From Pseudeuparius sepicola (Eukaryota > Arthropoda > Insecta > Coleoptera > Anthribidae), in assembly GCA_963920635.1 (NCBI GenBank), contig OY987303.1, forward strand, positions 18,144,175 to 18,208,174: 64,000 nucleotides of DNA, in the 5' to 3' direction. Numbering within the stretch: the first letter of the stretch is position 1; the number at the start of each line of letters is the position of its first letter. The position numbers and the translations under genes were made by a program. This document shows positions 46,609 through 58,586 of this stretch, piece by piece. The notes under the pieces were generated by a model. It ran no database searches. It worked only from the letters and a program-made list of their open reading frames with translations, and had not been told where the DNA came from.

Positions 46609-46798
46609 TGGACTTGTTCCATTCCCAACTGCAAGAGAAACTACAAGGGCGGTCCTAAAGTGTCCGCTTTTTCCTCCCTAAAGACCCCATTTTAAGAAAA
46701 AGTGGATTAAGGCCATCAAAAGAGATTTTGTTCCTACAGTCGTCCAGGGTAAAAGTGGTTTTGGTTTGGAGTGTGTTATACCTAACAATTTTACGTAA
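46609..46798 (+). pseudogene. THAP-domain remnant with frameshift
   Basis: Frame 1 reads WTCSIPNCKRNYKGGPKVSA, then FSSLKTPF and a stop. From 46682 another frame continues HFKKKWIKAIKRDFVPTVVQ and ends near ECVIPNNFT before TAA. Together they follow a THAP domain: C-x4-C, a short loop, F-x-x-P-like turn, K-K-W-I-K-A-I, then the region of the last C-x2-H-F, here degraded to C-V-I-P. One frameshift and the missing histidine make it non-functional. It lies 166 bp downstream of a TIR element with an 8-bp duplication. THAP-type DNA binding is used by P-like transposases, but no catalytic part is nearby. It is not the same sequence as the THAP fragment at 39826. Confidence 0.66.
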
Positions 46799-48347
46799 CC
46801 ACCTTGAAATCAAGAAATTTTATGGTTTTATTCATTTGAATTTAGTTGTATCTAGGCACGCAAATAAGAAATAATTAGTATTTACGAAAATTTTACCGGT
46901 AGATATCTAAATGCACCAAGAACGCCTGAAAATGTGACTTTCACTCTCGTAACTGTTTGTTTTTACCAAATTTACCAAGTTGACATCTTGAAATTTGAAT
47001 TTGGCGCCTTAGGCCCGCCTCTTTTGGATGACTCATCGCTTTCAGCTGCCGGGCCTTGTCATTGCGACAGTGCCGCTCTCACCCCCCTTCCCTTCCAAGT
47101 GGTCGAATGTTCTAACTTTCCTATGAACTAACCTTGCCCAGCAATTAAATTTGGCGTGATGTGTCAGATACGGAGCGCAGCGTTACCAAATGTAAACTCG
47201 ATGTGCTGACAACTTTAAACCGTGTTTTTTTCCGATGGAGCCTTTTTTCGTATCAGCGCGGTGTTCCAGTTTTGAAAATGGCCGACATATTTCCAAAATG
47301 TGATTTATCGCAGGAGGACATCTGCCCCAGTTCACGACTACATTTGATGAGTTCTCGTCGAGCCATAGCCGGTTAATGACGCCCTCCCCTCCCCTATAAT
47401 CGAGACATTATAGGCAATTTCCATAAGGGTTCCCAACTGAATATAATTAATCCTCGGTGTAGTATCTGTGAGAAACTGCATTTCTCGGCGCATTAGGACG
47501 AAAATTGAATGACTCTCAATCGGTAATTTCATTTCCAATTCGACCCTCCGACTTAAAACGTTATAAAATATCAATTAGGAGAGGGGGAACGTAGAAGGAT
47601 TTCGGAGTATCATTCCACGATGTTTATTATGGGAGTGAAATTATCGAAAGAAATCTTACGTCCCCGTTATCGAATATTCTTGTAGAATATTCAAAGGGAC
47701 AATTTAGTTTCGTATAACGACGTAGGAAATTACAGGGCTTTAGTAGATAGTAATGACACCGTATTTCATGCTGTTTTACTGTGATCTTATTGTTGGACAT
47801 TGAATGTTTTGTCTTAAAAGACAAGGGCTGTAAAAAAACTATTCTGGGACTTTAATGAACAGAATTCCTTATAGGGACGTTTGATTTAATCTCAAGGCTC
47901 ATTGGTAATTTATGTGACTTTTAACGGAAGGTTTAAGTATCTTATTTATACTATCTTGCGGATCTTAAATTAACCAAGAAGGCAGTTAATATTTATCCCT
48001 ATAAATTTGGATTATTATATTTTTTTATGATCGCCCAAAAAGTGGTAATTTTGATATTATACAGAGTGTCCGCGGTTTCTCAATTTGTAGAAAAGTCATG
48101 TTAACCGAATTAGGAACAAACTTGGGAAACGAAATCTATTTTGCTACTCCCACATGTATAAGTATACATATATTAGGTACCTATTTGTTTTCTTAACAGT
48201 CTGCAAAATGGATAAATAGGCAATTCCAGGGTATGAAATAGAAATCAACCATTCACTTTGAATTTAAATGTTTGTTTAACGAATGTCATTTTTTGGATAA
48301 AAACTGATGATAAAGTAAGTATTTAAGATTTAAATTTTATGTAAGTA
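46799..48347. other. Intron 3, low-copy, moderately GC part
   Basis: 46990-47390 is less AT-rich (several CpG) and non-repetitive in the window; 47390-47960 is also low-copy. No exon with matching phase is seen. A small hairpin gaatattc-ttgta-gaatattc lies at 47670-47690. Confidence 0.45.
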
Positions 48348-48349
48348 TA

Positions 48350-48789
48350 CAGTGTGTCCGAGTGTCAAATGTGACAAATGGACCAAAAATTTAATTTTTC
48401 GACAAAAAGTCATTCTTGATAAAAGTTTCCGCTTCTCTAAAAAATATGGTTCACGAAGAGAATTTTGGATTTTTTTATACAGGGCGCCCAAAAAATACAA
48501 AAACATGAAATACCATCAAGAATAAACTACCTTTATTTTTAAAAATATCAAAAACTTTTACTTAGAAAAGTTATTTAGAATTAAAACACGTGTACGACTG
48601 TAAATTTTCAAGCAATTCGGATGACTTTGATTTTTTGTTTTTTTTTTTACCTATTTAAATAAAACTCGTCCTTTAATTCCAAACATTTTTTCTAAATAAA
48701 TGTTTTTGATATTTTTAAAAACAAAGGGATTTCACACTTGGCAATCAAAAAAATCGAAGTTGGCTGATTTGTTTCAATCGGACACACTG
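48350..48789. mobile_element. CAGTGTGTCCG element, relative of 32955-33687
   Basis: Tips read TA-cagtgtgtccg and cggacacactg-TA. The left half matches the left half of 32955-33687 (gacaaaaagtcattcttgat...aaaagttt), but the right half differs, so it is a rearranged or recombinant copy. Confidence 0.85.
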
Positions 48790-49120
48790 TATATTTCTGC
48801 TAGAACTATGATTCTTAAGTAATAACAACCTCTCTATCTTATTATTATTTTTTCAAATAAACAAATTCCCGATAAGGATTTCCCGAGATAATTTCCTTCT
48901 ACCTCAAAAAGTGGTATTGGATATCCCAAAACCAATATTTTAAATTCAAATTAAAAATCTTTATTATTTTAAATGTATTTTCATTCGCTTGAAAGCGATT
49001 TTCACAATTGTGTATTTACTTTTCGTTAATGTAAAATTTGTTTTTACTAATATGAATCAAATTCGCGAGTGTGAAATTATATAGATATTTCATTAATTGG
49101 AATTATGTTTCCGTAAGTGT

Positions 49121-50140
49121 CAAGGGCGTCGCCAGCCGATGGCCCAGGGTGGGGCGACGGCTGGTGAAAGGGTCAGGGTATGAAACAAAAAATTATTCTG
49201 TCTGTTAAAAATTTGTTACGGAACCATGACCATTACTACTATTTGTTATGCAAAAAAGTTTAACGAAAAACTGATATCTATATCTTAAGAAGTCATCACT
49301 TCTGTCGAGTGTCCCGCGACGTTCACTCTTTTTTGAATAACCCAGTATACATGCACTGATAGAAGGATTTATTTGTATTCAATAAGATTTGTTAATATTT
49401 AAGAAATGGGTTATTACCAAATATTCTCTAATAAATATTTTATTAACAGTTAACAAATCATTTACTAGAAAGCATTTTTTTTTCATCAAAAACATATTTA
49501 TTAATATATGAAATATAAAAAATGATAAATTAATATTCACCTCATTTTCTCAATTTTCTCAAACTATGAATGAATAAAAATATAAAAAAATAATTTAAGC
49601 AAAAAGATAATCAATAATAAACAAAACAATCATTTAAAAAATATATTTTTTAATTTTTTATTACAGACGTATATTTAAATAAATTGATTTTTTGTAATCA
49701 TATATATTGATTCAATATTGTAAAATAAATATTTGTTTGTCTCGAAGAAACTTCTGAAAAGAGTTTTAATAAATCTAGTTTATTTCTCCCGAATTCCCAA
49801 ATAAATCCTTCTATCAGTGTGTATGTATGTATTTTCCTTGTAGGTAAGGTACCTACCTTACTCAATGTAGGTGTAATGTATTCAATATTTAACTTAACAT
49901 CGTTTCACTCGCATATATGAAAATAATGGAAAGCTAAATTTTGATTTGCTCACAAGCTCAAAGCTCACATTAATTTATAATTTTACAATTTTACAACAAC
50001 AACTGACATTATTTTACGGAAAATACGAAAGTTAAACGCAGTTACTGAGTGACTCACCAAAAAACTTTCTAGATTTTTTTGAATCCTCTAGAGGGGGGGT
50101 AGCTGCCCCTCCCTGCCCCCCCCCCTTGGCGACGCCCTTG
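49121..50140. mobile_element. hAT element CAAGGGCGTCGCCA with 8-bp TSD
   Basis: Tips CAAGGGCGTCGCCA and TGGCGACGCCCTTG are inverted repeats. The target duplication GTAAGTGT is exact at 49113-49120 and 50141-50148. A C-run precedes the right tip, as in the 17656 family. It carries a nested AT-rich element at 49354-49819 and no transposase. Confidence 0.93.
49354..49819. mobile_element. AT-rich MITE (CACTGATAGAAGGATTTATT) nested in hAT
   Basis: The left tip cactgatagaaggatttatt and its complement aataaatccttctatcagtg bound a very AT-rich interior. It sits inside the hAT element at 49121-50140. The target duplication is not clear. Confidence 0.82.
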
Positions 50141-50681
50141 GTAAGTGTGATATTAGATTTCATTGATGAGAATTCTGTTTTTGCTACACAAAAAACTCTT
50201 ATTAAAAGAACACTGGCGTATAATTTTTTTATTATAAATATTGCGGGGCATGTTAACAGAGACGCCTCTGATAAAAACCTTTATCCTGAAAATAATATTT
50301 TAGGCGTAAAACTGATTGTTTTTTGTTAAATTCAACACCCTGTATCTCATGCAGGGATTATCGCTTTTAGAAACAGCATTCAATTATGAAACACCCTGTG
50401 TATGGTATTTCTAAAGTCACTTGAAATAGCATTAAAAAGTCTAATTATTGCGTAAAAAACTCTAATATAGGACATAAGCGTAAGCAGTTTCTTAAAGATA
50501 TATCTACCTACATATTCTACAAGCAACATAATATTTCACTTTTAAGGGTTTTTAAGGTTGTCGTCAAACACAACGTAAAGGTTAATGCACCATACAATAT
50601 TGTCAAAAGGTCTGTAAAAAGCCATATCGATTACAAATATTTCCGCAAGTAAGTATATAAGTATATTATCGCACGCCTATA

Positions 50682-51154
50682 CGTGTTCCCGTATATTTTG
50701 ACCCACCAATAGAGCCTATATTTTTCGAGTTAGAAAAAAATTACTTAAATGGAAGTTGTAGGGTTTTTTCTGAACCGCTAGGATCTGTTACTAGATAAAA
50801 CAAATGAGCGTCGCAAATTTATAAAAAAATAGAAACTTACTTTTTTTAATGGAACACCCTGTATATTTGTGGATTTTTGAATTGCACGCATTTTTCCGAT
50901 TCCGACAATATAAATATGTTATATGTTTGCTCTAAGCATTCGCATGATATTCCAAATTGCAGATAAATACGATCTTTATATTTAATCAAGGTTGCTATGT
51001 AAAAACATTTCAAGTTAGGCAAGGGCATTCCTGTCAATCCATTATTTTTGGGACAATACACCTCGGTACCCTACAACTTTCGTTTAAGTAATTTTTTTTC
51101 TAACTCGAAAAATAGAGGCTCTAGGGTTGGGTCAAAATATACGGGAACACCCTG
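50682..51154. mobile_element. Foldback element inserted in the dispersed segment
   Basis: Arms cgtgttcccgtatattttga and tcaaaatatacgggaacacc are inverted over about 80 bp, ending ccctg-TA on the right. The paralogous segment at 62273-62912 lacks it, giving a near-empty site. Confidence 0.87.
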
Positions 51155-51367
51155 TACAAGTGGCCAGCCGTCGAACAGTGTAGCCCATGCAAGTATTGGT
51201 GATATATTATATTAGGAGAGCATGCAGTTACTTGTTTTTACTACAATGTCTATCGTCTCTGTCTCCTTCATCTCCTTTTACTTCTAATACCAGGTGCGGT
51301 TTAATATGTTTAAAAAAAATTTTGTCTACTATTTTATTGCAGGAAGCGCCTGTTCTCGAGCTACCCT

Positions 51368-51525
51368 GGTAAAATATAAATGAACTCACTTGGAACACAG
51401 TGATATACGAGCGCGATCTATTTCATAGCATTTACCACGCTCTGCTACTGGTAAAAATACCAGACTTATTAGCAGAAATCACCCGTATAAAATAGAAAGG
51501 TTTTTATGCTGTTCCAAGTGACTTT
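51368..51525. mobile_element. Deleted copy of the ATAAATGAACTCACTTGGAA element
   Basis: The left 140 bp match 28620-28760 closely and the right tip is tgttccaagtga. Most of the interior is missing. It ends 199 nt before the Ig2 exon. Confidence 0.83.
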
Positions 51526-51724
51526 AGAAATACTATACCTACTATTCCAACTATCAGAGAATCTCCAAACCGAACCGGTAAAAAAAACTAGGAAAACGAA
51601 ATCGGTTGTTCCGTTCTAGTTCTAGACGTGAGCTTTTTCACCGAGCAGAGATCAAAAGACGGATAGCTATCCCGCCGTTGCAAAATAGCGACTTTTCTTA
51701 TATTTCCCCGTGCTTCTTTTGCAG

Positions 51725-51858
51725 GCAAGCCGAGGGAAAATCCCCGTATCGATGGCTTAGCCGCTACGTACGACGAAGGCGACACGATCTCGGCTAAATG
51801 CATCTCGGATCTGGCGGACCCGGCGCCGATCCTCTCCTGGTACATCAACGGCAAGTCG
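51725..51858 (+). CDS. beat: Beat-like protein, exon 4: start of Ig domain 2
   Basis: Acceptor ttcttttgcag and donor gtaagg bound an exon whose first two bases complete G135. It encodes K136 to S179: KPRENPRIDGL, then YDEGDTISAKCISDLADPAP and ILSWYINGKS. The B-strand cysteine is C160 and the Ig tryptophan is W173. Beat proteins have this layout in Ig2: P-x-I/R-x-I, G-D-x-I-x-x-x-C, then a tryptophan and I-N-G. The exon is much richer in G+C than its surroundings and no other frame is coherent across it. It ends on a codon boundary, so the next exon must be phase 0. I searched 51859-64000 by eye for the remaining Ig2 strands with the second cysteine and found no convincing exon; it is probably beyond the window. 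Confidence 0.94.
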
Positions 51859-52069
51859 GTAAGGCACTCTGGCAGTTTTTCAGGCTTAAAGCTGACATCA
51901 ATTTGCCGAGAATATCATGGGGGGTTTACGGGGAACCTTCACAAAGGGGCGCTGGGAAGCCCGTAGAGCCCCATCCAACCCAGGGCGTCTTCTAATCGAG
52001 CGACAGTGAAATAAAAATTGTTTAGCGAAGAAAACGACCAAAACGCAATTCAGTTCTAAGCTTGTTATA
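51859..52069. other. Start of intron 4
   Basis: This stretch follows donor gtaagg. It includes a GC-rich part, about 51930-52000, that stays outside any frame compatible with Ig2. Confidence 0.5.
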
Positions 52070-52615
52070 CAGGCCGAGTCAGAATGTATAGTAAATACTT
52101 TAAAGGGGTGTTCGGCAGGTGATGTTTTATGAAAGCGGTAGGTAAAAAATTTTATGTTTCGAATGTTGAAGTCAACAGGTGTTTTGGGGCACGTTTTGCC
52201 AATTTCAACGCAAACGGTTGATTTTATCGTTATGAAACAAGAGTACATTTTTGTTGCAAAATAAAAAGAAACAATGAAATGATGGACCTGCATGACCAAA
52301 AAGATAACCTCAAAAAAGTTTGAGCAAAAAAATTAATAGAGGTTGTTAGTTTTTACCCTTTTTTGGGACGCACTGTGTAAATGAATAAACTACCCTAAGG
52401 CGTCTTCCAGTAAGTAGACAACACATACCAAATTTCAAATTTTTAAGTAGCGTCGTTATGAGATATAAATAAAAAAATACTTTTGGGTCACCCTGTAGAC
52501 CCGAATAACTTGGCAAGGAAAACCCAAATGGAAATATTTTATATGAAAGACCCCCCTTAAAACCACCTGCCGAACACCCCTTTAAAGTATTTACTGTACA
52601 TTCTGACTAACACTG
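52070..52615. mobile_element. TIR element, GAGTCAGAATGTATAGTAAA family
   Basis: Tips read TA-caggccgagtcagaatgtat and cattctgactaacactg-TA. The arms share tactttaaaggggtgttcgg and its complement. The left arm and ctacagggtgacccaaaag reappear at 39325-39460. Confidence 0.87.
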
Positions 52616-53225
52616 TATAATATTTTTTTAATATTTTGAAAAATAGAGGTATTTTTTAGATATTGAAATTTTTCCAATAGCATTTTGCGTCTGAAACGAC
52701 GAGGAAACTTGAAATTACAAATGGCACAAATTATTTCACTTATAATGACAAAACATTCGGTGGTGTGTCCTGTCTGGGTTGCCCTGTAGAGGGGTCTCAA
52801 ATAAAATGTTAAAAAGACCAGCTAAAAACCAGGGAGATGCAGTTTTTCCGGGGAATCCGAAGCTTCAAAATTCACATACATACATGTACAGGGCGGTTCA
52901 TTATAAATTGACACCCCCCCCCCCTTAACTTGCTAGTTTTTGAGGTTAGAAAAAAAAGTTGTTTACAAAAGTTTTAGATACTAATACAAAGTTTTTTGTG
53001 ACGCTATTGGACCGTGTACAGTGTGTTCTAGAAAGCCGTGGCAGACATAACTTATGTTTTTTTAAACGGAACACCCTATATATTTTTGCATTTTTGAAAT
53101 CTGCTCATCAAGGCAATTAAAATGTTATTAAACTATGAGGCATTATCTTTTTCCGTTTTTGAAAAATTCCGTTTTCAAATTTTATACTAAATTTATTAAC
53201 TCGAATTTGTGGATCTCGTGATATA

Positions 53226-54417
53226 CAGGGTGTCTACTTTTAAGTGTATACAAATCGATAAAAAATGTATTTTGTGAGATATTTTTAAAAACCTTTTTTG
53301 TTCGAAAGTTCTTCAAAAACGCTTCTTTTGACGTTTTTACTTTTGTCAAAATGCAAATCCAGGGACGGCTACGATTTTTTTATACTCCGATTTTCACAAA
53401 AACCATTTAGCGATTTTTTTATTTAAAATCTGACCCCACAGCGTTAATCAGAACACTTAAAAACCCCGATATACCAAATTTGAATAAAAAAGTTGAGTAA
53501 AATATGAATTTTAAAGGCACCTGCAAAGTCAAGTGTGCCATGGAATCCCCTCAAAACAGTTAAATGCAATGTTAAGTGCAAAGGTCCAATTCAAAATATA
53601 CAGAATGTTTTTATCTGTGCCATCTCAAAGTGCTGAATTTTTATGAAACTTTATACGGGTCATGAGTGCTGTGGAATCATTGAAAAAATATTGATAAACA
53701 CAAAAGTAATGTATTTCTTTACAAAATGCCAACTAACAAATAAAAACAATTTAAATTATTGGACCTCACTCAACAAAGTCACTGTCTAAGATGATATATT
53801 TTCTGTGCGTTTCCTGTTGTGGCACACCAGCCACCTTAACTGATATGGACTTACTGACTGGCAGACTTCTGTATTTTTTAGATTTAGTTCGTTTATAGTG
53901 TGTGTAGCGGTTTTGATATACTCGATTTTTGACCAGTATAAAGTTCCAAAAATTCAATAATTTGAGATGGCACAGATAAAACACTCTGTATATTTTGTAT
54001 TGGATCTTTGCACACCAACACCTTGAGTGGTCCTATTGACCATTCTACTGTTTTGAGGGGATTCCATGGCACTCTTGGCTTGGCAGATGCCTTTAAAATT
54101 CCAATTTTGCAAAAATTTGACACCCTGCAGAATAGAACTCCCTGTATATTTTTTATTCAAATTTGGTATATAGGGGTTTCGGAGTGTTCTGATTAACGCT
54201 GTGGGGTCAGATTTTAAATAAAAAAATCGCTAAATGGTTTTCGTAAAAATCGGGAGTATAAAAAAATCGCAGCCGGCCCTGGATTTGCATTTTGAAAATG
54301 GCAGAAAGGTCAAAAGAAGCGGTTTTTGAAGGCCTTTCGAACAAAAAAACGTTTTTGAAAATATCTCACAAAATACATTTTTTATCGATTTGTATACACT
54401 TAAAAGTAGACACCCTG
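53226..54417. mobile_element. 1.2-kb CAGGGTGTCTAC foldback element
   Basis: Tips read TA-cagggtgtctacttttaagt and its complement. The arms are about 400 bp and contain inner tips (tacagaatgtttttatctgt and complement). Relatives are at 57618-58555 and 63278-64000. Confidence 0.92.
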
Positions 54418-55894
54418 TAGATATATGATCGATGTAATAACAAAAAATATTTGTTTTAAACAAGAGAGTAATATAGTGAAACTCCAAAATGTTTTTCAAA
54501 TAGAAACATATTTGTTATTATTATGATTGTTTTAAAAAAATTATGTAGGTGTTAGGCCAGTTTTTAAAGGCAAGTTTTAAGCAGAATTCGAATATTGAGT
54601 AAAAATAGGGAAAAAATCTGTTTAAAGTCTTAAAGAGTCCGTAAATTGCCCCCACATTAAATCTGTGAAGTATTCAAAAATCAATTATTTTCTGTAGGAA
54701 AAGTAGCGAGAAGTATAAATAGGCATTTGTTTGAATTCGCGGAACGTTGTGTCATTAGCTTGACGTCACTACCTTAATGAATTTGAATTCGCAACTTAAC
54801 TATATCTATCGCATCTTAAATAGGCTATATTATTTTCTGCGTTCCCACCTTAGGCACCGTAAAACTGCACATGATAGCGACTGTATGCTTTGCATTTATT
54901 TCACACTTAGATCTATCGATTTTGATTACAAGAATTGATATAATAAGAATATATATATAATAAGAAAGTTACTTGCTTCCGGTTAGATCAGGAGTAATTT
55001 CGAAGATATAAATAGATATAGTTAGATTAAATAGTGCGTACCTACTGGTGCACTGGCGCACTCCTGATTACTTCCTGTGTCACCCGATATACTTTAAAAG
55101 TATGAGGTATTATAAAATTGACTAAGGAAAATTGATACATTTAGTTAGAATATTAAAAATAGCTGCGGTGAAAATCAATTAATTGCTTCGATGAATAATG
55201 TGCCCAAGCATAACGTGTTATTCCCTGTTATTTATTTCGGCACCGGAATTATTAATACATGGTGTAATATTTCAGCTTTAATATCAAATTATGCTTTCAA
55301 GTTAATAAAATGATGAAAACGGTATATTTCTTTTATACATTAATGAAGCCCCATCGCCTATTAAATGTGGTATTTTGAATACAAATTTCCAAATCATAAT
55401 AATATACGCTCTGTAGCATTCTGTTGGGTTAATAATGAGTTATCTATTTTAATCAATCACCACAATACAAAATATTCAAACAGCAGCCATGTATCCCTTG
55501 AACGTGGGTGTCAATTAACCAACGATGTTATCTAGAAAATAATGGGATTTTTCAGTTTTCAGGGAGACAGATATTAATTAGGAAGCAGGTGTCCCAATGT
55601 TACGTTTTGTTTGAACTTGACGTAGCTGGAAAGTGGAAATTTAGTTGAAAAGTTAGCAAAAAAATAGTTTAACACTTTTCGGCTCCTAAAACTCTTGAAA
55701 CTAATTAAATAATTACTAATGGAGCGTTTCCAAAAACACGAGCTTGAGTAAGCCTCAGTAATTTGTAAAAGGATAATAAGAAGTTGTACTTTATTATTTA
55801 TTCTATTTAATGAAAAAAGTTCGTTGTTCTTGTATTGTAGGACGTTAAGGAAAACAATGACAAAAATGAGAATCGATTACATAATATATAGACC
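54418..55894. other. Intron 4, nothing recognised
   Basis: AT-rich low-copy sequence. 54620-54780 weakly resembles 330-480. Confidence 0.5.
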
Positions 55895-56324
55895 GTCAGA
55901 TAGTGACAGGTTTAGGTGCCCCATTTTCGCATACAAGCCTCGAAGAGGGTTAAAAAGTACATCGAGGTTGAGTAGAATGAACGGAAATTTACGAGTGGCC
56001 CCTGGGGATAAAATATGGAAAATTCGATTTTCCAATATGTTAATTATGTATAATATGTTTTTTTTTATGTTGTTCGGGATAGTGACCATGTACATTTTCA
56101 TACTTTCGATGGGCTTGTGTGGAAAAATCGGCCAAAATCTCGATTTTTCCTTACAAGATTACGCCCTTATTTCAACCCTTTAGCCACCTGCCTTTGGTTT
56201 TCCGAAGCCAGATTCTATTAATTAATCATTTAGTAAACCCGGCTTGCGTGAAAATATGGGCAACAGAACTCTCTTCGAGGCTTGTATGCAAAAATGGGGC
56301 ACATAAATCTGTCACTATCTAATA
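55895..56324. mobile_element. Inverted-repeat element with AGATAGTGACAG ends
   Basis: 55898-55950 (agatagtgacaggtttaggt...cccca, then gcatacaagcctcgaagag) returns inverted at 56270-56321. It is probably a MITE; no clear target duplication was found. Confidence 0.72.
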
Positions 56325-56984
56325 CATATACCTTGATGAAACTCTGTAATAGCAAACTATAGGTCTGGTAGGTAGGTACCGCGCAAAAGTACGTCCAGCC
56401 GGCGAAATATTTGGCGGCCATTTTGAACTCTAAATATAACAGGTATTTTAAAATGTTATATACTGGATTGTTCTATAAATTCAAATGCTTGAGATTTTAT
56501 ACAAAATGCGAAATAGGCGTTAAAGAAAATTAAGTAATTTGTGTTTGAAATTTTATTTATTTTGTGTACCTATATTTCTTCTGAATTCTGTTGGATTAAG
56601 TTTGGATTAAATTTGTTAGAAAATTGAAAGACAAATAATTTGAATGAGTAGAGGAAATTACAAAATCAGAGCATCGAAGTTCAGTATGATCCACGCAGAA
56701 ACACCATGTTCTTTTTCTGTACCCCCAACTCCCCCCTCCCCTTTTTTTCTACGGTCCTGGCCTTGTAACAACACCATGAAGCATTTATTATTATGGACAG
56801 CATGAACATATCTTCTGAATAATGCTGGTTCAAGTTGTAGGATACGCCGAGGTTCATTTTAGACTTTTCCAATGTAAAAGAAGCCTCGACATAGGAGATT
56901 ATAGAGAACTAGGTTGGGAAAAACCAAATTACTGTTGTCCGCTTCAAAACAAAGTTTATCCATTACGTTCGCGGACCGTCTTAC

Positions 56985-57180
56985 CGGCGTGCCCCGAGTC
57001 CCGGAATAAGAAATTCCAAACAAACATCGGGAAATGTGAGGCCCGAGGCGGTGTAATAACAAAAACGAATTGCGGGCACCCCAAGGCCCCGAGAAACGAC
57101 AACGTTTTTGCCGTCCGCAGGAAGTTTCCCAGTCAGCACCTAATCCTGGCCGAGCCCATCCTCGGCTACGCCTTATTAAA
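56985..57180. other. GC-rich patch in intron 4
   Basis: This patch is clearly GC-richer than its flanks, with open frames on both strands and a possible acceptor cgtccgcag at 57112-57120. Translated segments show no Ig2 features (no cysteine followed at the right distance), so I do not call it an exon. It may be conserved regulatory sequence. Confidence 0.4.
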
Positions 57181-57617
57181 GTTAACTACTTAAAGTGCCC
57201 TCAGTTTTACCTATAAATATAGCGAGGTGGAGGTGGGTGCTGAGAGAGTGAGCGTAAGCACCTGCTTTTATTTAAAAAACGTCGAGATTGCCTTCTAAAA
57301 GCTTTAGTTTTAGACGGCACTTTAAACCTGAAAACATTTTATAATGCTATAGAAAGAAGAATGGACTAATATAGCCAGTATTTATAATCCCATTATGAAA
57401 GTCGTAGGTGAGAAAAACTAAAACGTTGTTAAATCCATCTCCCACTTTTGATTGGATCTAGCAACCCCGCACCGCGGCAAACCAGGGGTCAGTTTAAAAT
57501 TCAAATAGACCGCCAATACAGGAGTATTCGGTATGTACCTACCCTACAATATACAAGATTGTTATTCTGGAAAAGGTTTAATCCCTAAAAATATGCACTA
57601 AAAGGAGCGCTATAATA

Positions 57618-58555
57618 TACAGTGTGGCCCGTTTGGAATGGAGACAGCTCTGCAAAATTTTTATTCTTCATCTGATTTTAGCCGTTTTTTTCTAAAAATT
57701 GGCCACAAAAACTCTTTACATTAGTGCAAAATTTCAGGTCTTAATCTCAATTTTCAAGGCCCACTACGATTTTTTTTTCTATTAAAAAAAGACGAAAATC
57801 ATTTAGCGATTTTTTATTTAAAATCTGACAGCACAGCTTTAATCAGGGCACCCCAAAACCCCCATATACCAAATTTGAATAAAAAATATACAGGTAGTTC
57901 CATTCTGGAAGGTGTCAAAGTTGAACAAAATAGGAATTTAAAGGCATCTGGCGAGTCAAGTGAGCCATGGAATTACTTCGAATCAGTTGAATGATGAAGA
58001 GGATCAGTCACATTGTTGATGGGAAAAGATTCAATAAAAAATATACAAGGTGTTCTTCTCTGTGCCAACTCAAATTGCTGAATTTTTTAAACTTTATTAT
58101 GCGTAGAAAATCGAGTATATCAAAACCACCCCAGGCATTATACTTATACCAACTAAGTAAAAAGATACAGAAGCCTGCCAGTCAGTAAGTCCATATGAGT
58201 TACGGTAACAGGTGTGCCACAACAGGAAACACATTTTGTAGAAAAATAAATTACTTTTGTGTTTATTAATATTTTTTCAATGATTCCAAAGCACTCCTGA
58301 CCAGTATAAAGTTTCATAAAAATTCAGCATTTTGAGATGGCCCAGAGAAAAAGACCCTGTACATTTTTGTATTAAATCTTTGCACACCAACACTTTGAGT
58401 AGTCCTGTTGATCATTCAATTGTTTTGAGGGGATTCCACGACACACTTGACTCGCCAGATGCCTTTAAAAGTCCTATTTTGCTCAACTTTGACACCTTGC
58501 AGAATGGAACTCCCTGTATATTTTTTGTTCAAATTTGGTATGTGGGGGTGTTGCC
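57618..58555. mobile_element. Rearranged relative of the 53226 element
   Basis: Left tip is TA-cagtgtggcccgtttgg. The interior shares atatttttca..tgattcca, gaggggattcca and gactcgccagatgccttta blocks with 53226-54417 and 63278-64000. The right boundary lacks a clean tip and is therefore approximate. Confidence 0.75.
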
Positions 58556-58586
58556 TATAAATGTACCCTTAAGTATTTTGTATATA

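Larger units (their letters stand above)
50398..51525. repeat. Dispersed segment, copy 1 (duplicated at 62273-62912)
   Basis: The order shared with 62273-62912 is: tttctaaagtcacttgaaa, tattctacaagcaacataat, ggttgtcgtcaaacacaacg, acaagtggccagccgtcgaa, tctctgtctccttcatctc, cctgttctcgagctac, then the TIR element ggtaaaatataaatgaactc. This copy has an additional insertion at 50682-51154. Confidence 0.9.
13211..51858 (+). other. beat: Beat-family gene, extent visible in window (5' part)
   Basis: This entry groups four coding exons and the introns between them. Coding lengths are 55, 142, 206 and 134 nt, summing to 537 nt and exactly 179 codons. Every junction keeps the reading frame: the first ends after one base of a codon, the second after two, the third after one, and the fourth on a codon boundary. 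All donors are GT and all acceptors AG. Introns are about 23,287, 54 and 14,701 bp; a fourth opens at 51859 and does not close in the window. Beat proteins are secreted or membrane-anchored two-Ig-domain proteins which in Drosophila act in axon guidance, defasciculation and synaptic partner choice by binding Sidestep-family receptors. The rest of Ig2 and the C-terminal anchor must lie beyond 64000. I cannot assign the subfamily (beat-I to beat-VII). Confidence 0.88.

Noticed and set aside
57121..57193. Possible next Beat exon after acceptor cgtccgcag
   Set aside because: In the required phase 0 it reads EVSQSAPNPG..., with no Ig2 F-strand tyrosine-cysteine and no good donor.
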